Source: a virus. From it: DNA of 35,888 nucleotides. Below, one piece after another: positions 30,357-35,888 of this stretch (position 1 is the stretch's first letter; each line of letters opens with the position of its first letter). The position numbers and the translations under genes are program-made. Under the pieces are notes generated by a model. The model saw nothing but the letters and a program-made list of their open reading frames with translations. It was not told the origin of the DNA and made no database searches. The stretch spans positions 1 through 35,888 of IMG/VR virus record IMGVR_UViG_3300034198_015647; one strand, written 5' to 3'.

Positions 30357-30667
30357 GACTCGCCGGGTATCGTCGGGTGGCGCTCGAGGTGATTCGGCAA
30401 GCAATCATCGACTCTCGATATCGAGGCCAAAAAGGGCCGCTCGTGGCGGCGCGGGATCAGGCGTCGCGGTTTCTCTTGTCTCGCACAGATGGCGCGGTGC
30501 GGTTGTGGTTCGGCCTGGCCGGGCTCGATGTCGTCGAGGCGCGCCGGCGGTGGGCCGGCCGGCCGTTTGGTCGATTCCGCGAGATGGGCTTTGTGAACGA
30601 TGCCGTGCGGCGCGAACGGGCCGCGGCGCGCCGGCGTGCTCGCGCGCGCGAGCGGGTGGCGCGATGA
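30353..30667 (+). CDS. Early protein, unknown, common phage pattern
   Basis: A 104-residue protein with VIRQAIIDSRYRGQKGPLVAARDQASRFLLS and LWFGLAGLDVVEARRRW, an arrangement I have seen in small proteins beside phage replication genes. The end is very basic. GTG 30353 and the stop both overlap neighbours. No function is assigned. Confidence 0.65.
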   Translation: MRLAGYRRVALEVIRQAIIDSRYRGQKGPLVAARDQASRFLLSRTDGAVRLWFGLAGLDVVEARRRWAGRPFGRFREMGFVNDAVRRERAAARRRARARERVAR

Positions 30668-30921
30668 CGGCCGCACATTGGGCGCGGTTGCGCGATTACT
30701 TGCGGCGTGAGCTCGAGCGCTCGCGGCGTGCCTCGCTGGCGGCTGTGGACGATGACGCGCGCGCGGCCGCTCGTGAGCGTGCGGGAACGTTGGCGGCTGT
30801 CTCGGGGCGTATGTCGCTGATTTGTTCGGCACAGCGTACGCGCGCGATGGGGCAGACGCGCTCGGCCATCAAGCGAGCCATTGACGCTCGGCGAAAGGCG
30901 GCGGTACATGCCGAGAATTAG
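30664..30921 (+). CDS. Small helical protein, unknown
   Basis: An 85-residue helical, Arg- and Ala-rich protein (LRDYLRRELERSRRASLAAV at the N-half) with no motif. ATG 30664 overlaps the previous gene (ATGA), and its end overlaps the replication gene by 14 bases, suggesting coupled expression with it. Confidence 0.62.
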   Translation: MTAAHWARLRDYLRRELERSRRASLAAVDDDARAAARERAGTLAAVSGRMSLICSAQRTRAMGQTRSAIKRAIDARRKAAVHAEN

Positions 30922-31756
30922 GACCATCAAACCGGAGTTTTTCACGTCCGAGGACGTGTGCCGGTTGTCGCCGTTGGCGCGGTTGCTGTTTATTGCGGCG
31001 TGGTGCGAGGCTGACCGCGAGGGCCGGTTGGTCTGGAAACCGGGTACGCTCAAGTTGCGGTATTTGCCGGCGGACGCGTGCGACATTGACGCGTTGGCGG
31101 GTGAGCTCATAGCGGCCGATCTGGTCGTGCCTTACGGTAACGGGCTCGCGTGGGTGCCGCGGTTCCTGGCGCATCAAGTCGTCAATAATCGTGAGTCCGA
31201 GTCGCGCTTGCCGGCGCCGGATGCCGAACTGGTTGAGGCGTGGGGCTCGCGTCGCGACGCGTCAGGCACGCGTGAGCACGCGTCGAGCTCGCGTCGCGAC
31301 GCGTCGAGCACGCGTGAGCACGCGACTAGCACGCGGGTTCCTTTCCTTTCCTTTCCAGTTCTTGAACTAAAGGCAGATATAGCAGAACAAGAGGGCGCGA
31401 GCCTTTTTGCTCAGTTCTGGAATGCGTACCCGAAAAAAGATGCCAAGGTGGCGGCGTTGAAGGCGTGGCGCAAGTTGGCGCCGTCGTCGGCGTTGGTCGA
31501 GGTCATGCTCGGCGCCATTGCGCGCCAGTCGGCGACGGACGCGTGGGTGCGCGGGTTTGTGCCGAATCCGGCAACGTGGCTAAACGGCCGCCGGTGGGAG
31601 GATCAGGCCGGAACGCCGGCGGGGTCTACGGCGGCCGGGGCGGCTCCTGGCGGGGCGAGGACAGGTCAAATTGGACTACAGGCCGAAAAGACGCGCGCGG
31701 CCGTGGCGCGGCGTTCTGAGCTATTGGCGCCGGCGGCGCCGGAAGGGTTGCCGTGA
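30908..31756 (+). CDS. Replication initiation protein (O-like), with internal origin
   Basis: A 282-residue protein. The N-end (RIRTIKPEFFTSEDVCRLSPLARLLFIAAWCEADREGRL) is the winged-helix-type start of phage replisome organisers; the C-terminal part (LFAQFWNAYPKKDAKVAALKAWRKL, then FVPNPATWLNGRRWED) is a frequent partner domain that contacts the helicase or loader. Residues 113-140, between them, are encoded by 42-bp repeats and are low complexity (SRRDAS, TREHAS), as in lambda O. ATG 30908 overlaps the gene before it, and the stop overlaps the next GTG. A DnaB-like helicase follows downstream. Confidence 0.8.
   Translation: MPRIRTIKPEFFTSEDVCRLSPLARLLFIAAWCEADREGRLVWKPGTLKLRYLPADACDIDALAGELIAADLVVPYGNGLAWVPRFLAHQVVNNRESESRLPAPDAELVEAWGSRRDASGTREHASSSRRDASSTREHATSTRVPFLSFPVLELKADIAEQEGASLFAQFWNAYPKKDAKVAALKAWRKLAPSSALVEVMLGAIARQSATDAWVRGFVPNPATWLNGRRWEDQAGTPAGSTAAGAAPGGARTGQIGLQAEKTRAAVARRSELLAPAAPEGLP
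31245..31328 (+). repeat. Two 42-bp tandem repeats, origin iteron candidates
   Basis: Copies at 31245-31286 and 31287-31328 differ at only a few bases. Each contains the 14-bp palindrome CGCGTCGCGACGCG (31248-31261, 31290-31303) and CACGCGTG (31267-31274, 31309-31316). A partial third unit follows. They lie inside the initiator gene. Confidence 0.72.
31337..31390 (+). other. ori: Pyrimidine tract and AT-rich region, unwinding element candidate
   Basis: A run of TTTCC units (about 31338-31356) leads into AT-rich DNA (31357-31390) with AGTTCTTGAACT. Next to the iterons, this has the layout of a phage origin: initiator-binding repeats followed by an easily melted segment. Confidence 0.6.
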
Positions 31757-32172
31757 GATCGGGGCGTGAGGTGTTTGGTTTCGAGGTTTCCGTGCGTGGC
31801 TTTGATTACGTCGTGGTCGTCAATCATCGGACGGCGGGGCGAGCTAAATCGGCGTTCTTTTCATCGTTGACGGACGCTTGGCCGGATGTGCCGTTTACCG
31901 ATCTGCGCGTGCGAAAGGTCGGCGCGCCGGTCACTGGTGAGCAGTTCGAGCATTGCGCGCGTATCCGCGGCGTTTCGGGCTGGCGGTGTGGTGATCGCGT
32001 GGCGGTTCTGGAATTGGCCGGCGCCGGCGCCGTGTTGGTCGGTTCGGATTCGAGCGCGTGTTTCCGTGTCTTGCTCGATGACGATGCGCGCTCGGCCTGT
32101 AAATGTCCGGCGGTGGTGTCTGTGCATCCGGCGGGGTTGTTGTGGCGTGGCGCCGGCGGCGCCGGAAAGTGA
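31753..32172 (+). CDS. Early protein, unknown
   Basis: A 139-residue protein with a beta-rich N-half (FGFEVSVRGFDYVVVVNHRTAGRAK) and later Cys-containing loops. No family recognised. GTG 31753 overlaps the replication gene by four bases. It may help the initiator; no evidence beyond co-translation. Confidence 0.62.
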   Translation: MRSGREVFGFEVSVRGFDYVVVVNHRTAGRAKSAFFSSLTDAWPDVPFTDLRVRKVGAPVTGEQFEHCARIRGVSGWRCGDRVAVLELAGAGAVLVGSDSSACFRVLLDDDARSACKCPAVVSVHPAGLLWRGAGGAGK

Positions 32173-32183
32173 AGGGGTGGGCA

Positions 32184-32408
32184 ATGGGTGAGCTTGTGGT
32201 GGCGTTGTTGCTGTTGGTGTTGCTGTTGCTGTGCTTGCTTGTGCTGATGACGGGCGACCGTGACCGATGGCGGCGCGAGGTGTCGAGCGAGCGGGAGCGC
32301 AAGGCGGCCGCGGTGGCCGAGGTGGAGCGCGCTATTGCCGGGCTCGAGAAGGCCGTGCGCGCGTTCGAGGTGTCGTTGACTTGCGAGATTAAAAGGTGCC
32401 GGCGATGA
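32184..32408 (+). CDS. N-anchored coiled-coil protein
   Basis: A 74-residue protein with one N-terminal span (about 3-23, LVVALLLLVLLLLCLLVLM) and a coiled-coil-like helix (30-68). The topology equals an inner-membrane spanin or small scaffold, but position in the replication module does not support lysis. ATG 32184 follows GGGGTGGG. Its stop overlaps the next ATG. Confidence 0.62.
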   Translation: MGELVVALLLLVLLLLCLLVLMTGDRDRWRREVSSERERKAAAVAEVERAIAGLEKAVRAFEVSLTCEIKRCRR

Positions 32409-32719
32409 CGCGAACGTGTAAGCGCTGCGGCGTTCAGGCTGGTTTTTGTATGGTGTCTTACGCGATAGGCGTACCGTCGGTGGAGGTGTGCGGGTCGTGT
32501 TGGGCGGCCCTTTCGGCGCTCTGTACGCGTTGGTTGGCCGGCGAGGGGTTCGTGTCGGTCGGCGAGGTGTCGTCAGTGCGATGCGAGCTCGAGGTGTTGG
32601 CGAATCTCGCCGGCCATGCGTCGTGGGCCGATGGGCTGATTGAGGCGGCCGATTTGATCGAGTTGCGCTTGCTGCGGCCGGCCGTCAAGGTGCCGGCGCG
32701 CGCCGAGGGCGGTCAATGA
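32405..32719 (+). CDS. Zinc-binding-type early protein
   Basis: A 104-residue protein with CKRCG at about 5-9 and CGSC at about 29-32, a plausible zinc ribbon, then a helical domain (CELEVLANLAGHASWADGLIEAADLIEL). ATG 32405 overlaps the gene before it, and its stop overlaps the 38-residue frame after it. A role in replication or regulation is likely but unproved. Confidence 0.65.
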   Translation: MTRTCKRCGVQAGFCMVSYAIGVPSVEVCGSCWAALSALCTRWLAGEGFVSVGEVSSVRCELEVLANLAGHASWADGLIEAADLIELRLLRPAVKVPARAEGGQ

Positions 32720-32832
32720 ACCGCTTTACCGTCTTGCATCGTCGAGCCGTGCGACATAACAAGGCGAAGGCGGCCGCGGCGTCTCGCGCGGTGCCGATTG
32801 TCAATGCGCGCCGGGATCAGGGGCGGAAATGA
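32716..32832 (+). CDS. 38-residue basic peptide gene
   Basis: A very short frame, MNRFTVLHRRAVRHNKAKAA then a basic end, that starts with ATGA on the previous stop and ends with ATGA on the helicase start. It exactly fills the gap, and this double coupling is strong evidence for translation. It may exist to couple helicase translation as much as to make a product. Confidence 0.6.
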   Translation: MNRFTVLHRRAVRHNKAKAAAASRAVPIVNARRDQGRK

Positions 32833-34244
32833 GCCGAGATTTCGAGACGGTCGTGGATTTGGACGACGTGGCCGAGGTGATCGAACCGGCGGCCGGCCGT
32901 CGGCTGTCGCGCGAACAAAAACATGACCGCGTATTAGATCGCACGCTCGAGGCTGAGCGCGCGACGCTCGGCGCCGTCCTGGTGGACGGAAATCGTTTCC
33001 ATGAGGCGGCAACGATTGTCGGCGTGGATCATTGGTTCCGGCTCGCGCATCGGGTGATCTGGCAAGGGCTCGGGCGGCTCGTGTCGGCCGGCCGGCCGTG
33101 CGATTTGGTCACGTTGTCGGCCGTGTTGACGCCGGGCGAGCTCGAGGACTGCGGCGGGATGGCGTATATCTCGACGCTGACCGATGGCGTACCGCGTTCC
33201 GCAAACGTCGGCGCCTATGCGGCTCAGGTGCGCGACTACGCGTTGCGGCGCCGGCTCGAGTTCGCGGCGCGCGAGGTAATCGCCGAAGCGCAAGCCGGCA
33301 ACATGGGCGGCTCGGCGTTGCTCGAGTTTGCCGAGGGCGCGTTGGTCGGGTTGCGGTCGCTCACCGATCAGGCGGCCGTGATTGATCCGGAAGCGCGCGC
33401 GGTGGCGGCGCTGTCCGCGCTCGAGAGTGCGGCCGAGGGCAAACGGCCGGGCGTGCTGACCGGGTTTCGCTCGCTCGATGCGATGACGTTCGGTTGGCGG
33501 CCTGGGCAATTGATCGTTCTTGGCGGCCGGCCGGGGCAAGGTAAGACCGCGCTCGCGATGGCGTTTGCTGTGGCGGCGGGTCGTGTCGGTCCGGTGCTCG
33601 TGGCGTCGCTTGAAATGTCGGCGGATGAGTTGAACGGCCGCGAGCTCTCGTATCGTTCTGGTCGGCCACACGTCGAGATACAGGCCGGCCGGATTGGCGG
33701 CGAGCGCGACGCGCGCGCCATCTCTGACGCTGTGGCTGAGATGGCGGCCGGGCGTGTCTTTGTGTTTGACCGTGCCGCGGCCACGCTCTCGCAAATTCGC
33801 GGCGCCGCTCACCGTCTCAAGGCGACGGCCGGGCCGTTGGCGCTCGTGGTCGTCGATTACCTGCAATTGATGGGCTCCGAGCCGGGCGTGCGTTCGGAAA
33901 ATCGTACGCTCGAGGTCGCGAAGTTCTCGGGAGGGCTTAAGGCATTGGCGCGTGATCTCGAGGTGCCGGTGATTGTGCTCTCTCAGTTGTCACGCGGGAA
34001 CGAGCAGAGATCCGACAAGCGGCCGATGCCGTCTGATTTGCGCGACTCAGGGGCGATTGAACAAGACGCGGACGTAATTTTGTTCGTGCATCGGCCGGGG
34101 ATTTACTCGGGCAATTTCGATGACACGACGGCCGAGATTATCGTGGGCAAGCAAAGAAACGGGCCGCCGGGGTTGTTGGTGTGGCGCTTCGACGGTGAAA
34201 CGATGCGGTTTGATGATGCGCCGGTGATGGCGCGGGGAGTGTGA
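32829..34244 (+). CDS. Replicative DNA helicase, DnaB-like
   Basis: A 471-residue ring helicase. The N-domain (about 40-185) has EAERATLGAVLVDGNRFHEA and WQGLGRLVSAGRPCDLVTLS, typical of DnaB. The RecA-like domain carries GGRPGQGKTALAMAFA (Walker A about 232-240), LEMSADEL, the Walker B segment LALVVVDYLQLM (337-348) and the later SQLSRGNEQRSDKRPMPSDLRDSGAIEQDADVILFVHR. It unwinds the fork and would be loaded with the O-like protein. ATG 32829 overlaps the preceding 38-residue gene. Confidence 0.92.
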   Translation: MSRDFETVVDLDDVAEVIEPAAGRRLSREQKHDRVLDRTLEAERATLGAVLVDGNRFHEAATIVGVDHWFRLAHRVIWQGLGRLVSAGRPCDLVTLSAVLTPGELEDCGGMAYISTLTDGVPRSANVGAYAAQVRDYALRRRLEFAAREVIAEAQAGNMGGSALLEFAEGALVGLRSLTDQAAVIDPEARAVAALSALESAAEGKRPGVLTGFRSLDAMTFGWRPGQLIVLGGRPGQGKTALAMAFAVAAGRVGPVLVASLEMSADELNGRELSYRSGRPHVEIQAGRIGGERDARAISDAVAEMAAGRVFVFDRAAATLSQIRGAAHRLKATAGPLALVVVDYLQLMGSEPGVRSENRTLEVAKFSGGLKALARDLEVPVIVLSQLSRGNEQRSDKRPMPSDLRDSGAIEQDADVILFVHRPGIYSGNFDDTTAEIIVGKQRNGPPGLLVWRFDGETMRFDDAPVMARGV

Positions 34245-34247
34245 CGC

Positions 34248-34532
34248 GTGGCGTCGGATGCGGCGTTATCAATCGCTCGTGCATTGCCACTCGATCGGAT
34301 CTCTGCCGGCCGGCTCGAGCTCGAGCTCTCGGAAGTCGAGCGCGCGGTGCTTGATGAGACGCGCGCGCGTCTGGGCGTGTTGAATGACGCCGATTTGTTG
34401 CGGGTGGCGCTCTGGAAAGTGTGCGGCGAGGCGCTCGGTAAGGACATGCCGGCCGAGGCATTCGAGTTGCCGTTGAGATCAGGTCGGAGTTACTCAAAGC
34501 TCGCTCGAGCATTGGCCGGCGCTGCGCGCTAA
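34248..34532 (+). CDS. Small protein, unknown
   Basis: A 94-residue helical protein with LELELSEVERAVLDETRARLGVLNDADLLRVALWKVCGEAL, suggestive of a ribbon-helix-helix-like or small regulatory fold but not conclusive. GTG 34248 is three bases after the helicase. It may be a regulator of the last early genes. Confidence 0.6.
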   Translation: MASDAALSIARALPLDRISAGRLELELSEVERAVLDETRARLGVLNDADLLRVALWKVCGEALGKDMPAEAFELPLRSGRSYSKLARALAGAAR

Positions 34533-34570
34533 GGTTATGTCGAATAGACGTGTAGTATCAGGGGTAATAC

Positions 34571-34972
34571 ATGGCTGAGCTCATCAAAGGCGCGAGCGAG
34601 TCTCTCGTGGGCCGGATTCTCGACAAGATCGCGGCGCCGGCCGCCGATGATGCGTGCTGGTTTTGGATGGGCTCGTACGTGCGCGAGTCGGACGGGAAGG
34701 AACGGCCAAAGATCCAAGTAGGCGGCCGCGGGTCTCGGACGGTGACAGTCGCGCGGTTGTTGTTGTGCTTGGCGGATGGTGTGCCGCTCGTGCGTCGGCG
34801 TAGGCGCGAGGCGGCGCATAGGTGCGGCCATTGGTGGTGTGTGAATCCAGCTCATTTGCGGTGGGCGACACGAGAAGAAAACGAGCGCGACAAGTTCGCG
34901 GCGAATCCGCCGGCGCTCAATGCTGAGGCGGCCGAGGCTTGGGCGCGATGGCAGGAAGGCGAGAGGGGTTGA
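34571..34972 (+). CDS. HNH-type endonuclease (Zn-loop)
   Basis: A 133-residue protein with the Zn-binding HNH layout: an early CWFWMGSYV segment, P-x-x-x-V and RLLLCLADG, then AHRCGHWWCVNPAHLRWATREENERD (about 86-111), the hallmark C-x4-CVNPxHL. This family nicks or cuts DNA and is common in mobile genes. ATG 34571 follows CAGGGGTAAT. It has its own short leader, so it may be a separately acquired gene. Confidence 0.82.
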   Translation: MAELIKGASESLVGRILDKIAAPAADDACWFWMGSYVRESDGKERPKIQVGGRGSRTVTVARLLLCLADGVPLVRRRRREAAHRCGHWWCVNPAHLRWATREENERDKFAANPPALNAEAAEAWARWQEGERG

Positions 34973-34974
34973 GG

Positions 34975-35457
34975 GTGCGTCGATTTGGCGGCGTGCGCGT
35001 GTATCGCATCAAGCCGGCGGCTGGTAGATCGGCGGCCGTGCGTGGCGTTAGTGCGCCGGTGGTGAAGCGCAAGCGCTCGCCTGGCGGGAAGTCTAACGAC
35101 GTTTTCTCTAGCATGCTCGTTGAGCAATTACGGCTCGCTGGTGTCACTGTGCCGGCGGTCGAGTTTCGCTTTGATCCGTTGCGGCGTTGGAAGTTCGATT
35201 TAGCGTGGCCTGGTATCAAGCTCGCGATTGAGGTCGAGGGCGCGATTTGGAAGTTAGGCCGACACAATCGGCCGGCCGGGTTCATCAAAGACATGGAGAA
35301 GTACAACACGGCGACGCTAAACAATTGGCGCGTCCTTCGTGTGACTACGGATCAGGTGCGCGCCGGCGATGCGTTGCGGTTGGTGTTGGTGGCGCTCGCG
35401 CGCTTTGATTGGTCGCATGTTCGCTCGCGCGTGCCGGCGCCTGAGTCGGGGCGGTAG
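34975..35457 (+). CDS. PD-(D/E)XK nuclease, DUF559/VSR-like
   Basis: A 160-residue protein with a nuclease core: FRFDPLRRWKFDLAWPGIKLAIEVEG, giving Asp75 and Glu86-x-Glu88 as likely metal ligands, followed by GFIKDMEKYNTATLNNWRVLRVTTDQV. This is a common phage resolvase/endonuclease pattern. GTG 34975 has GAGAGGGG at good spacing, two bases after the HNH stop. It may resolve replication intermediates before packaging. Confidence 0.78.
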   Translation: MRRFGGVRVYRIKPAAGRSAAVRGVSAPVVKRKRSPGGKSNDVFSSMLVEQLRLAGVTVPAVEFRFDPLRRWKFDLAWPGIKLAIEVEGAIWKLGRHNRPAGFIKDMEKYNTATLNNWRVLRVTTDQVRAGDALRLVLVALARFDWSHVRSRVPAPESGR

Positions 35458-35460
35458 ACC

Positions 35461-35865
35461 GTGCCAATGCAAGCGCCGCGCGCGTGTATCACGCCTGGTT
35501 GTGTTGGTGTTGCCGTGTTTCGTGGTCGGTGTGCTGCGTGTGCTCCGCCGGTGCGTCAGTCGCTCGAGCGTGCGCGCGCGATCGAGGCCGGGCGCTCGCT
35601 GTATCACTCGAAGCGTTGGCGCGATCTGCGGTTGGTCGTGTTGAATGCCGAGCCGTTGTGCCGGCTCTGTGTCTCTCGAGGACGCGTGTCGGCCGCCACT
35701 GAGGTTGACCATATCGCGGCGCACAAGGGCGATGCGGTTCGGTTCTGGTCGCGCGCGAATCTTCAACCGTTGTGCCGTGATTGCCACATAGCAAAGACGC
35801 GCGAGGAACGCCGGCAAGCGGCCAAGGGGGGGCGGGGTGAATCTCTGGCGCGGACTGCTGTCTAA
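35461..35865 (+). CDS. HNH endonuclease, terminase-linked type
   Basis: A 134-residue HNH nuclease. N-terminal CxxC-type zinc site (CITPGCVG, CAACAPP), then LYHSKRWRDLR, CRLCVSRGRVSAATEVDHIAAHKGD and LQPLCRDCHIAKT with the catalytic VDH and the CRDCH zinc site. This type usually sits beside terminase genes and is needed for packaging in HK97-like phages. If the sequence is joined end to end it lies about 250 bases before terS. GTG 35461 is used; ATG 35467 is possible. Confidence 0.88.
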   Translation: MPMQAPRACITPGCVGVAVFRGRCAACAPPVRQSLERARAIEAGRSLYHSKRWRDLRLVVLNAEPLCRLCVSRGRVSAATEVDHIAAHKGDAVRFWSRANLQPLCRDCHIAKTREERRQAAKGGRGESLARTAV

Positions 35866-35888
35866 CCGGCTTGGGAGGTACGCTCGCG
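35866..35888. other. Right edge, no gene
   Basis: Twenty-three bases after the HNH stop. They contain GGGAGGT, a possible ribosome site, and end in GGTACGCTCGCG, which also occurs at 89-100. No start codon follows inside the window. Confidence 0.5.

Noticed and set aside
32184-32408. Inner-membrane spanin
   Set aside because: Topology fits, but it lies among replication genes with no outer-membrane partner nearby.
1-35888. CRISPR array or rRNA genes
   Set aside because: No regularly spaced direct repeats of 25-40 bases with unique spacers and no rRNA-like segments were seen; the 42-bp repeats at 31245 are tandem without spacers.
89-35888. GGTACGCTCGCG at 89-100 and at 35877-35888 as proof of a circular genome
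   Set aside because: Twelve bases in such a biased sequence may recur by chance, and the first copy is not at the very end. Kept only as a hint.

Overview
The window reads as a nearly complete temperate, siphovirus-type phage genome of about 36 kb with high GC content. Almost all genes lie on the + strand, many start with GTG, and neighbours usually overlap by 1-8 bases (ATGA, GTGA, TAATG), which points to long co-translated operons. Nothing names the host outright. The best clue is a stretch after the integrase that copies the 5' half of a bacterial initiator tRNA-Met. Together with a phage lipoprotein signal, a GH108-type lysin and actinobacterial-like TAnnnT -10 elements, it indicates a high-GC bacterium of unresolved phylum.

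Layout: (1) 0.2-2.5 kb packaging: P27-family small terminase and large terminase, then a small HTH protein. (2) 2.9-8.5 kb head and neck: HK97-type portal, U35 prohead protease, major capsid, a small structural protein and four connector or tail-completion proteins. (3) 8.4-16.8 kb: a CgeB-like glycosyltransferase inserted between the tail terminator and the tail tube, two tail assembly chaperones joined by a programmed -1 frameshift, a 1064-residue tape measure, and two large tail-tip or receptor-binding proteins. (4) 16.8-18.6 kb: small late proteins, a coiled-coil/TM holin candidate and a GH108 endolysin. (5) 18.6-22.4 kb late accessory genes: HTH-metallophosphoesterase fusion, a lipoprotein with an Ig-like domain and a barrel-like domain, dNMP-kinase-like P-loop protein, SAM methyltransferase, small membrane protein.

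(6) 22.4-25.2 kb lysogeny: a three-gene minus-strand cassette of very short, overlapping genes (membrane protein, Cys-containing protein, basic protein), a divergent XRE repressor, a tyrosine integrase and a putative attP with paired arm-type repeats. (7) 25.2-32.8 kb early region: Cro-like and Xis-like HTH proteins, zinc-finger proteins, a winged-helix protein, a PLD-like nuclease, a second P27-like protein, and a replication initiator whose gene carries 42-bp repeats followed by a pyrimidine tract and AT-rich DNA, looking like a lambda-type internal origin. (8) 32.8-35.9 kb: DnaB-like helicase and three nuclease-type genes (HNH, PD-(D/E)XK, HNH) that would adjoin the terminase if the molecule is circular or permuted.

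Regulation: three 17-bp operator-like sites related to TATGACAATTTGTCATA lie at the minus-strand cassette promoter, upstream of the repressor, and exactly between the -35 and -10 of the early promoter. One repressor could therefore control the cassette, itself and the lytic operon. The least familiar parts are the minus-strand cassette with its operators, the 5'-half-tRNA attP, the glycosyltransferase in the tail module and the phage lipoprotein. All functional calls come from reading the sequence without database searches.
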